Of a stretch of 47,468 nucleotides of DNA, positions 1-6,698 are shown one piece after another. The stretch covers positions 1-47,468 of the forward strand of contig CAZXLD010000039.1 of NCBI GenBank assembly GCA_964641965.1, written 5' to 3'. The notes beneath the pieces are model-generated. The model was not told the origin of the DNA. It saw only the letters and a program-made list of their open reading frames with translations, and ran no database searches. The position numbers and the translations under genes are program-made. This DNA comes from JAJDFU01 sp964641965. Its GTDB lineage: Bacteria > Bacteroidota > Bacteroidia > Chitinophagales > Saprospiraceae. Each line of letters starts with the position of its first letter. The stretch's first letter is position 1.

Positions 1-43
1 ATCGTCATTATTCACGGGAATCCGTGAATAATCCGGGTTAACT
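1..43 (+). repeat. Interspersed 43-bp hairpin repeat, copy 1
   Basis: This copy matches 23034-23076 at 39 of 43 positions by eye. Its core is a perfect 9-bp dyad (TATTCACGG, loop GAAT, CCGTGAATA), followed by a conserved tail ending in GGTTAACT. It sits at the left edge of the window, so it may extend further left. Both copies are intergenic and close to gene ends, which suggests a REP-like dispersed element; its function is unknown. Confidence 0.7.
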
Positions 44-138
44 TCTACAGTGTCCAACAAGGAGAGCAGTTAAAGCCTTGTGAGATGCCGGCCCAAAAAG
101 TGCTGGACTTTCTGCAAAACTATCAGCGCTCGAAATAG
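28..138 (+). pseudogene. Possible C-terminal remnant of an upstream gene
   Basis: An open frame ends with TAG at 136-138 and reads like a genuine protein C-terminus (ends ...KVLDFLQNYQRSK). Going upstream, the frame is closed by TGA at 25-27, inside the hairpin repeat at 1-43, and has no convincing start codon. Either a gene lost its upstream part when the repeat arrived, or this is a chance open stretch. The product cannot be named. Confidence 0.3.
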
Positions 139-165
139 AAATCCTGCTTCTCTAAAACACAAACT

Positions 166-636
166 ATGCAAAACGTTGATTTCGAAAATGTACGGTTTGA
201 TCCGGACTTGACCCCTTTTCATAATTTGGCCAAGCAAATGGCAAAGGCTTTTGGCTATACCGCTGAGCTATCCATTGAAAAAGAATTGGCACAGCTGCTT
301 CGCCTTCGGGTGGCCCAGCTAAATGCTTGTTCGTATTGCCTGATCTTACATACAAGAATGTCCCGAGAAATTGGTATCCATTCGGCTAAGATTGATCAGC
401 TCGGCTCCTGGTGGAACAGCCAATTATTTACCGACAAAGAGAAAGCATTGCTTCGCTATTGTGATGTCTTGACCGAAGGGGTTGATCTCAATTTCCAGCA
501 GTACCACGATGCCCTGAGTCCTTATTTTTCGGAGGTCGAAATCGCTGAAATTGCAGCTATTGTGATCAATATGAATGTATGGACACGGCTAAAGCTCGCA
601 CAAGGAGCCGTTCCGGTATGGAAGGCAGATAACTAA
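166..636 (+). CDS. Carboxymuconolactone decarboxylase / AhpD-like family protein
   Basis: This 156-residue protein belongs to the CMD/AhpD alkylhydroperoxidase-like superfamily. The diagnostic motif is NACSYCLILHT (about residues 53-63), with the CxxC pair and the following histidine that form the peroxidatic relay in AhpD. The rest is helical, as the fold requires, and the length suits a single-domain member. It probably acts in the cytosol as a thiol-dependent peroxidase or disulfide oxidoreductase; the true substrate cannot be read from sequence. The gene stands alone: a probable gene remnant and the hairpin repeat lie upstream, and a minus-strand gene converges downstream. The ATG at 166 follows an AT-rich leader with no clear Shine-Dalgarno sequence, as is normal in this phylum. 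Confidence 0.85.
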   Translation: MQNVDFENVRFDPDLTPFHNLAKQMAKAFGYTAELSIEKELAQLLRLRVAQLNACSYCLILHTRMSREIGIHSAKIDQLGSWWNSQLFTDKEKALLRYCDVLTEGVDLNFQQYHDALSPYFSEVEIAEIAAIVINMNVWTRLKLAQGAVPVWKADN

Positions 637-724
637 GAGAGCTAAATGGGTGAATGGAGGTTTATGACTTGGAAAGAGCCAAAAAATACCCATCCAACAT
701 GCATCCATCTGCAATCGTCAACCC

Positions 725-1459
725 TCAGTCTCTCAGGGTCCAAATTTCATAGATTGGTTGTCCCTTGCTGCTTAATCCTTTGTGGTGCCATTCCCCATCA
801 ACTAGTTCGAAATCAAAAGGTAGTTCTGCACCTACGCGGCTGTTATCGCGAGAAAAAAAGTCGATCCGTTCAGTGTACTTTCCATCTTGGGTAGTGTAGG
901 TCCCGCCTCCGGTCCCCATAAATTCTTTGGATTCGGTATTGTAGGCTATCCATTGGAATCTGGTCCCGGAAAGGATCTTCATCGTCTTGCGTGGCCGATC
1001 CGTTTCCCTTCTGGCGATCTCTCCATCTCGCATTCGACCGGAGATTAACCAGGCACCGGCTAACTCACCGGGTTCACCATTATCAACTTTTTCCCACTTG
1101 TAGTCAGATCCTTCAAAATAAAGGGCGTCCCCTTCAAATCGGTAGGGTTGCGTTTCGGTAGTTCCTACCTTTTCCGGCTCATCTGTATGAAACTCATAGG
1201 TAGGTACAAAGGCTTGTTCTTTTAGCTTCCAGCTACCCCCGGCTGCTAATATGAATTCGTCTTGCTTATAGATGGTTTCGCTCCAGTATCCATCCGTCAC
1301 AATAACGGAGATCATCATTTCTTCCCCTTGATCATTGGAGAAGGTCGTTTTCCAGGCCCCCATCATTTTTTCCTTGTCTGCATTGGATTGGGCAGCAAGA
1401 GAAAAGCCCAGAACAGCAAAAACAATAAGAGGAAGGAAAAGGCGGATCGTACCTTTCAT
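725..1459 (-). CDS. Secreted protein with two lipocalin-like repeats
   Basis: This 244-residue protein starts with a Sec signal peptide (MKGTIRLFLPLIVFAVLGFSLAAQ, likely cut after AAQ). The mature part holds two similar halves, each opening with a GAW motif (MMGAWKTTF at about 33 and LAGAWLISG at about 133) and continuing as beta strands with alternating aromatics. That pattern resembles lipocalin-like proteins found widely in Bacteroidota as 'membrane or secreted protein'. No catalytic motif is visible, so the role, perhaps small-ligand binding in the periplasm, is inferred only from fold. It lies 67 bp downstream of miaE on the same strand and may be the last gene of that transcript. Confidence 0.7.
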   Translation of the reverse strand: MKGTIRLFLPLIVFAVLGFSLAAQSNADKEKMMGAWKTTFSNDQGEEMMISVIVTDGYWSETIYKQDEFILAAGGSWKLKEQAFVPTYEFHTDEPEKVGTTETQPYRFEGDALYFEGSDYKWEKVDNGEPGELAGAWLISGRMRDGEIARRETDRPRKTMKILSGTRFQWIAYNTESKEFMGTGGGTYTTQDGKYTERIDFFSRDNSRVGAELPFDFELVDGEWHHKGLSSKGQPIYEIWTLRD

Positions 1460-1526
1460 GGCTGCAGGTTTTGGTTAGATTAAATGTACCTATTCCCTCT
1501 GGATTTCAAGTACCTAAAAAGAGTAC

Positions 1527-2111
1527 TTAATGTAAGGCAGGTCTAATGGCCAAGCCTTTCAGAATTTCACCCTCCTGATCGATCCACCAGGCCAGCCGGT
1601 CATACACCTGCTTTTCAGGGAAGTAATGCAGCGCCATTTTGACGAATATATGCCCATGTTTGGCTTCGGATGCCCAAAGCAAGCGATAAAACCGTTCCAT
1701 CTCGGACTCCTCCTGCGCTTCACTAACCAAACGAAATCGTTCTGCCCCTCTTGTCTCCACTACGGAGGCAATTAACAACCGATCCAGAAAGCGTTCATTT
1801 CGACCGGAATGGCACAATTTCAACAACGCCTTTACATAGGGATCTTCGCCCATGGAAGCAGGTAGAGAAATATTTCGGGCTTCCATCAACTGATAGACTT
1901 GCTGAAAGTGTTCCAATTCCTCAATGGCAGTTTCAATGAGTTCGGGAATAATTGCTGTTCGGTCCGGGTATTTGGCCACAAAACTCATAGCCATAGCCGA
2001 GGCTTTGCGTTCACAATCTGCATGGTCTTGCAGGAAAGCTGGAAAATCAGCTAAAACAGCTTCAACCCATTCGGAAGGACTGGCTACGCTCACGTCCAGG
2101 TTTAATTTCAT
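1527..2111 (-). CDS. miaE: tRNA-(ms2io6A37) hydroxylase MiaE
   Basis: This 194-residue protein is the size of bacterial MiaE, a non-haem di-iron monooxygenase of ferritin-like fold that hydroxylates the isopentenyl side chain of 2-methylthio-N6-isopentenyladenosine at tRNA position 37. The iron-binding helices are visible: ERKASAMAMSF, then EELEHFQQV (ExxH), and later EAKHGHIF (ExxH). It is cytosolic. The gene lies 36 bp downstream of the ARPP-1 lipoprotein gene and 67 bp upstream of the secreted-protein gene on the same strand, so a three-gene transcript is plausible, although the functions are not obviously linked. The start is the ATG at 2109-2111. Confidence 0.9.
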   Translation of the reverse strand: MKLNLDVSVASPSEWVEAVLADFPAFLQDHADCERKASAMAMSFVAKYPDRTAIIPELIETAIEELEHFQQVYQLMEARNISLPASMGEDPYVKALLKLCHSGRNERFLDRLLIASVVETRGAERFRLVSEAQEESEMERFYRLLWASEAKHGHIFVKMALHYFPEKQVYDRLAWWIDQEGEILKGLAIRPALH

Positions 2112-2147
2112 AGGTTAAGGTTAGAAAGCTTAAAAGACTACTTCAAT

Positions 2148-3125
2148 TCAGAGGTCATTATAGTGGACCCATTTGCCGTTCCATTTAAGTTTTGGAGTTT
2201 GCTGGAATTGGATTGCCAAAGCCTCTTGATAGCTGAGAAGTCGTTCCTCATTGACTATCGGTGGCGAGCCCCGGGTAATGGCGTCTGCAATGTAAGAGGT
2301 TAAAACAGCCTCGTATTTAGCTGCAAAAAGAGCTGGGTGGCCAAATAGGTCGGCCCCCAGGATTCTATTTCCGCTTACAGCAACAAATCCAATCACCTGG
2401 TTCCGATCAATCAATTTGTCCTTGAAGAATTGGGTATACTGCTTCTTCAGTTCAGAATATTGAGTTGCAGTTTCCAGCTCGGTATAAGCTTGAGTTGGTG
2501 ATTCGATTGCATGGGCCGCTCTAATCTCTGCTACTTCGTTCCATACCATTTCTTGATTCTGGTCTTTGGTGGCAGCATGCCGGACTTCTGTAGCAGCTAC
2601 CTGATAATAACCCTTGAAGGCGAAGACTTCTGACTTGCTTTCCGACTCCCCTTCGCTATCCGATCCGGAAGCAGACCATCTGCCTTGCTCTACACAAAAT
2701 ACATCCAAATCGGTGATGGACCGTGCAGCGATGATACGATCCTCTGCCAGGATGCGATCTTGTAATCCCCCCTGAATTACCTCCCCGGCTAGTAGCAGTA
2801 CTTGATGTTCGGTTTTGTTCTGGACGGTGAGTAAATTTACTGCCCCTTCATCATCGAATCGACCGTAAGGTTTCTTCTCCGTAATTCGAAAACGATCCAT
2901 TTCAATTGCTTGTTCCAACCCAATTAAGGTAGTGATCGGTTCTTGATCTTTGACAAACATAGCATCTGCTGCTATGGGGACAAGCCGCAGGTACTCATAA
3001 ACCAGATCGGGCTGAGGTTCCAGTAGGATAGAAAAGGGGAGGGCAGAGGTCTTTGCAGCCTCCTTTTCTGTTCCGGTACAGTTTAAGAGGCCAATAAGAG
3101 AGACTAGGATCAGAGCAATGCGCAT
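2148..3125 (-). CDS. ARPP-1 (DUF6569)-type lipoprotein
   Basis: The N-terminus is a lipoprotein signal (MRIALILVSLIGLLNC, lipobox LLNC), so the protein is probably anchored to a membrane outside the cytoplasm. The mature domain resembles the ARPP-1 family (DUF6569), with the stretch VQNKTEHQVLLLAGEVIQGG followed by QDRILAEDRII, a typical conserved segment. A serine/glutamate-rich low-complexity insert (SGSDSEGESESKSE) lies near the middle. ARPP-1 was defined through associations with ADP-ribose-linked gene neighbourhoods; no such partner is present here. No enzymatic residues can be assigned. I chose the ATG at 3123-3125; a TTG at 3138-3140 would add five residues (MKSYS) and one more positive charge, so it cannot be excluded. 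miaE follows after 22-36 bp, probably co-transcribed. Confidence 0.75.
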   Translation of the reverse strand: MRIALILVSLIGLLNCTGTEKEAAKTSALPFSILLEPQPDLVYEYLRLVPIAADAMFVKDQEPITTLIGLEQAIEMDRFRITEKKPYGRFDDEGAVNLLTVQNKTEHQVLLLAGEVIQGGLQDRILAEDRIIAARSITDLDVFCVEQGRWSASGSDSEGESESKSEVFAFKGYYQVAATEVRHAATKDQNQEMVWNEVAEIRAAHAIESPTQAYTELETATQYSELKKQYTQFFKDKLIDRNQVIGFVAVSGNRILGADLFGHPALFAAKYEAVLTSYIADAITRGSPPIVNEERLLSYQEALAIQFQQTPKLKWNGKWVHYNDL

Positions 3126-3227
3126 GGAATAAGATTTCAATTGAAATTAAAATTACCCTTTTTCCAGGCGTGTAGCTACAGGAAAATGCGATTGGTCTGA
3201 TAGGAAATCCAGATCAACGGGATCTTG

Positions 3228-3371
3228 CTAAAAGCTGGCCTGAAAACCCAAGTACAAAATGATTAAGAGTACAATGGTCAATCCAATTACGATGTACAAA
3301 AAACGTTGGGAATCCCGTTTGTCTTTCGCTGCTAGGCGTTGTTGCTTTCTTTGATGTTTTCGTTTGCTCAT
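3228..3371 (-). CDS. 47-residue single-pass membrane protein
   Basis: A short ATG-started frame (3369-3371) encodes 47 residues. The first half is strongly basic (starts MSKRKHQRKQQRLAAKDKR). It is followed by one clear transmembrane segment (about residues 25-43, FLYIVIGLTIVLLIILYLG) and a four-residue tail. A basic cytoplasmic head plus one helix is typical of small inner-membrane proteins and is unlikely by chance, and the frame closes with TAG at 3228-3230. A competing frame over the same bases looks like a shadow. The gene lies about 100 bp upstream of the ARPP-1 lipoprotein on the same strand. Function unknown. Confidence 0.65.
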   Translation of the reverse strand: MSKRKHQRKQQRLAAKDKRDSQRFLYIVIGLTIVLLIILYLGFQASF

Positions 3372-3667
3372 ATGTAGTCGCTTTACATGAATATAGCAAA
3401 AATTGAGCTTGTTTTAAATTCGTAAATGATGTTTAAATCTGTCAATTTTTTGGGTAGACAAGGCTATAGGTTCAGGATCATACCAGCGCTACGAAGCCCG
3501 GTTCTACAACGCCATTTAACCGAAAAAGTGGCTCTTTGGCCGCAGCGTACAAATTTGAAAGAGGCTCTTTAGCCATCGGCGGTTGAAAATTGAAATTTAC
3601 TGCCGGATGTTCAATGTGATGCGCAAGCTTTGCCCTGAAGTCCGTGACTCTTTCTAGGCTAGATGTC
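3372..3667. other. Intergenic stretch without a convincing gene
   Basis: These 296 bases separate the small membrane protein from the helicase, both on the minus strand. An open minus-strand frame over 3478-3696 overlaps the helicase 3' end and lacks protein-like character. A short imperfect direct repeat (GGCTCTTTGGCC and GGCTCTTTAGCC, about 45 bp apart near 3530-3575) is the only structure I noticed. Confidence 0.4.
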
Positions 3668-4960
3668 TCACCGATGTTGCCTGTAAAAATCCACAATTCT
3701 AGGGTCAGTAAGAATATCCTCCTGCCTGAGTCTTTGCTTTAAATAGACGCCTTCAAGCGATTTGCAGCGGCTTAGGGCAACATAAGTTTGCCCGGTTTCA
3801 AAGGCACCTCTCCCCAAATCGATAATGACCTGATCGAATGTTTTTCCTTGCGCTTTGTGAATCGTTACTGCCCAGGCCAACCGCAGCGGGAGTTGGGTAA
3901 AGCTACCAACCGATTCCGTACGAAGCAGATTTGCTTGGTCCGGATCTGGGGCGTACCGAAGGATCTCCCATTCAGCCGGTTGAATCTCAAGGGTTTTATC
4001 CTTTCCTTTTTCCCGGATCAGAATTTGAACCGAATCTGAATTCAGCTGCGCCACTTTTCCGAGCGTTCCGTTTACATACTGTCCTTTCGGATCATTTTTA
4101 ATGCACATGACTTGAGCGCCTACTTTTAAGGTCAGGAATTCATCCGTAGGATAGAGGGAGGATTTAAAGGATCCGCTTACCCGGGCCGGGTAAATCCGAC
4201 CTTTTTCTGATAGGCGAGCTAATGCTTTTTGATTTATCGCATTGGCAGTGGCATTGCGCGCTGTGAGCGTAATACAAAATGCTCCGGGTTCAAAAAAAGG
4301 ATCATAGCGCTGGTTCAACTGGGTTAAGGTATGTTCGGTCGCTGCATTCATCCGAATGGCTTCCAGTAGTTTAAGAAAAGTCTGATTATCCTGCCGAAAT
4401 ACTTTTTGGAGTTCCCATACTACCAAAGGAAACCCGCTTTGCAGTACATGGGCAGAGAAAAAATAGGGAGAATCATATAAAAGCGCCAAGTGCTGCTTTT
4501 CAACGGGATCGGCAATAACCGGAGGCAGTTGAAACAAGTCTCCAAAAAAAGCGATTTGCACTCCGCCAAATGGCTGATTGTTTTCCCGGTTTTTTCGCAA
4601 AAACAGGTCGATGGCGTCCAGCATATCTGCCCGAACCATGGACACCTCATCTATGATCAATAGATCCAGGTTCTTATAGAGTTTTCGGTTTCTTTTTTTC
4701 CGTATATCCTTGGCCTGGATCATCCTGGGGGGAAAACCAAAGAAGGAGTGAATGGTCTGGCCACCAACGTGCAATGCTGCAATTCCAGTAGGTGCCAGTA
4801 CGACAGTTCTTTTTCGGGTGGTTTGTTGCACTAAGCGCAGCAAGGTAGATTTTCCGGTACCTGCTCGTCCAGTGATAAATAGATTCTGATCTTTTTGTTC
4901 GATAGCCTCCATCGCCCATTTAAATTCCGGGCCAAGTTTGAGTGGAGGTGTGTTGAACAT
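3668..4960 (-). CDS. Pif1/RecD-type ATP-dependent DNA helicase
   Basis: This 430-residue superfamily 1B helicase is of the small Pif1-like bacterial type. Motifs occur in order: Walker A GRAGTGKST (about residue 31-39), motif Ia LAPTGIAALHVGG with TIHSFFG, Walker B LLIIDEVSMVRAD (about 100), motif III FGDLFQLPPV (about 140), and C-terminal motifs V/VI TIHKAQGKTFDQVIID and YVALSRCKSLEGVYLK. Such enzymes unwind DNA 5' to 3', often at structured or G-rich DNA, and act in the cytosol. No accessory domain is present, so this is close to a minimal helicase core. It is divergent from trmN6 across 167 bp. The ATG at 4958-4960 is the natural start. Confidence 0.92.
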   Translation of the reverse strand: MFNTPPLKLGPEFKWAMEAIEQKDQNLFITGRAGTGKSTLLRLVQQTTRKRTVVLAPTGIAALHVGGQTIHSFFGFPPRMIQAKDIRKKRNRKLYKNLDLLIIDEVSMVRADMLDAIDLFLRKNRENNQPFGGVQIAFFGDLFQLPPVIADPVEKQHLALLYDSPYFFSAHVLQSGFPLVVWELQKVFRQDNQTFLKLLEAIRMNAATEHTLTQLNQRYDPFFEPGAFCITLTARNATANAINQKALARLSEKGRIYPARVSGSFKSSLYPTDEFLTLKVGAQVMCIKNDPKGQYVNGTLGKVAQLNSDSVQILIREKGKDKTLEIQPAEWEILRYAPDPDQANLLRTESVGSFTQLPLRLAWAVTIHKAQGKTFDQVIIDLGRGAFETGQTYVALSRCKSLEGVYLKQRLRQEDILTDPRIVDFYRQHR

Positions 4961-5058
4961 CGGTATTCAAAATTGATTAGCCCGGAAGATAATTGATTCT
5001 GGCTTGCACTTGGCGGTGCGACTAGCATAATCTTTCAGCTAATTGGGGGTATTCATTG

Positions 5059-5066
5059 TACATTTG
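5059..5066 (+). promoter_or_regulatory. Candidate -7 promoter box for trmN6
   Basis: TACATTTG is an exact match to the Bacteroidota -7 consensus TAnnTTTG and sits 61 bp before the trmN6 start. I see no good TTG-type -33 element at the expected spacing, so the call is tentative. Confidence 0.35.
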
Positions 5067-5127
5067 TTTGATTTGGGTACCAACTAATTGGTTACATAGC
5101 TGTTTGTTGAATTAAAATAAAAAGAGC

Positions 5128-5856
5128 ATGGCCGAACAAGTGGAATCCCCATTCCGATTCAAAAAATTTGAGGTCTTTCAAGAGGGAGCTCCTATGAAAG
5201 TGGGCACTGACGGGATACTGCTTGGTGCCTGGGTTGGACTGGATCGGGCAAATCGAATATTAGACATAGGTACTGGTACAGGAGTTATTGCCATCATGCT
5301 TGGCCAGAGAACCTCAAAGGCCCTTGTGCACGGTATCGATATTGATCCGGAGGCTGCCAAACAAGCTGAAGAAAATATGGCGGCCTGTGGATGGTCCAAC
5401 CGACTTCGCTCCTTTACCGGATCCATTCAAGATTACGTGCTTAAATCCGATACCCAATATGATCTGATCGTGAGTAATCCGCCTTTTTTTTCCGGAGGAA
5501 CGCTCTCAGAAGCTGCCGAGCGGACCAGTGTGCGCCATACGGTAAAGCTCCCGCATGGAGACTTGCTTCGCGCTGTCCAACAACTCTTGGCAGAAGATGG
5601 CACCTTTGCCCTGATTTTGCCTTTGATCGAGGGGCTTCGATTTGAGGAATTGGCGCAGAGTTACCAGCTTTTCTGCAATCGAAAATGTGAGGTTCGTTCT
5701 CGGCCTTCCAAACCGGTGGAACGCTTACTCCTCGAATTTGGCAAAACCCAACAACCTCAACAGCAGGAGGAGCTTATTTTGCAGGAAAAAACAGGAGAGG
5801 ACGCCTGGACGGAGGCTTACCGAGAATTGTGCCGGGATTTCTATCTTGATTTTTAG
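5128..5856 (+). CDS. trmN6: tRNA1(Val) (adenine37-N6)-methyltransferase
   Basis: This 242-residue class I SAM-dependent methyltransferase matches the TrmN6/YfiC family in size and order. It has a short N-terminal FRFKKFEVFQ segment, the PMKVGTDGILLGAW entry motif, SAM motif I ILDIGTGTGVIAIML (about 44-58), acidic motif II HGIDIDPEA (about 71), and the adenine-N6 catalytic motif NPPFF (about 119). The family methylates N6 of A37 in tRNA1(Val). It is a single gene, divergent from the helicase, and it ends 27 bp before a strong bidirectional terminator shared with the convergent HTH gene. The ATG at 5128 follows an A-rich leader. Confidence 0.9.
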   Translation: MAEQVESPFRFKKFEVFQEGAPMKVGTDGILLGAWVGLDRANRILDIGTGTGVIAIMLGQRTSKALVHGIDIDPEAAKQAEENMAACGWSNRLRSFTGSIQDYVLKSDTQYDLIVSNPPFFSGGTLSEAAERTSVRHTVKLPHGDLLRAVQQLLAEDGTFALILPLIEGLRFEELAQSYQLFCNRKCEVRSRPSKPVERLLLEFGKTQQPQQQEELILQEKTGEDAWTEAYRELCRDFYLDF

Positions 5857-5883
5857 CTCCTGCTGTCGGTAGTATTCCAAATA

Positions 5884-5923
5884 AAAACGGGAAGGCAATC
5901 CAATAAGGCTGCCTTCCCGTTTT
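5884..5923. terminator. Bidirectional intrinsic terminator
   Basis: A perfect 14-bp stem (AAAACGGGAAGGCA at 5884-5897 and TGCCTTCCCGTTTT at 5910-5923) encloses a 12-base loop. The A/T ends give U-runs in both directions. It lies exactly between the convergent trmN6 and HTH genes. Confidence 0.85.
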
Positions 5924-5943
5924 GCTTTTCCTCTCTGTGTGTA

Positions 5944-6201
5944 CTAACTGGAAACGCTGGAAGATTCTTCGATGATCTGTTTTGCCATATCGAGAATATC
6001 CGTGCGTGCCAATTCAACGATTCCTCCACCAGGCCCCGGCTGTATGTGTTTACCAACCGTATCTCCCTCTCCGAATTTATTGGCTCCGAAGTAATTTCGG
6101 ATCGTTTGTTCGTTGAGTCCCATCGCAGTAGCAATGCGGGAGATGCTGCCGGTAGGCAGTCGGTGCTTGATCTCTCTGAGCTCGCTGAAGGTAATTTTCA
6201 T
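5944..6201 (-). CDS. Small helix-turn-helix DNA-binding protein
   Basis: This 85-residue protein has an N-terminal helix-turn-helix (GSISRIATAMGLNEQTIRNYF, about residues 18-38) resembling Cro/lambda-type readers. A conserved glycine-rich turn follows (QPGPGGGIVEL, about 55-65), then a C-terminal helix (ILDMAKQIIEE). This overall layout occurs in many short Bacteroidota DNA-binding proteins without an assigned regulon. It is cytosolic and probably a transcription factor. The long region upstream of its start carries a 9-bp direct repeat (TGGAAAATA at 6351-6359 and 6369-6377) that could be an operator, but this is speculation. It converges on trmN6 across a shared terminator. Confidence 0.7.
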   Translation of the reverse strand: MKITFSELREIKHRLPTGSISRIATAMGLNEQTIRNYFGANKFGEGDTVGKHIQPGPGGGIVELARTDILDMAKQIIEESSSVSS

Positions 6202-6698
6202 AAGTATCAGATTTTAGTGAATACAATGATTTCAAAGGAACAGGTCGGTACGTGTTTGGGAAAGCAAAAGCGTTTGGAGATGTACCTACTGAAAACGTTT
6301 TATCAACTGCCAACAGAATGCATTTGCCTTCCTGGTGACAGAATAGTTTTTGGAAAATATGCCTTTTCTGGAAAATAAACAAAGAGTACTTGAAGGAAGA
6401 TCTAATAAAATTAGGCAAGATCCCGGAATAGAAGAAGAATGGATGGAATATATAGAGGAGAGGAGGATACCGAATAGGGAAAATCGAGAAGTCAGGTGTG
6501 TTGAGCTGGCTGTCCCAGCTACCGGACAACTAACAGGAAAGAAAATAGAAAATCATAAGCAGGTAGGCTTTCACTAATGTTCCAATTGTATCACTGTTTC
6601 CCGCTGCTAGCCAAGGATCAGTCCAGAAAAGTATAGCCTAATATTTGAATGAATTGGTGAGAAAAAAGTTAGGTACGAATTCACTTGTCCATCTTTCC
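6202..6698. other. Long intergenic region between HTH gene and outer-membrane protein gene
   Basis: This gap of 497 bases lies upstream of the HTH gene and downstream of the outer-membrane barrel gene, both on the minus strand. I find no protein-like frame. The only structure seen is a spaced direct repeat, TGGAAAATA at 6351-6359 and 6369-6377 (18-bp period), which may be a protein-binding site. Confidence 0.4.

Noticed and set aside
3214..3399. 61-codon minus-strand open frame
   Set aside because: Competes with the 47-residue membrane protein frame, which has a much better basic-head plus helix pattern.
3478..3696. 72-codon minus-strand open frame
   Set aside because: It overlaps the helicase 3' end and has no protein-like pattern.
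6046..6577. Open frames on both strands around the HTH gene (6046-6378, 6077-6529, 6350-6577)
   Set aside because: No domain, no conserved-looking segments; they overlap the HTH gene or lie in the non-coding gap.
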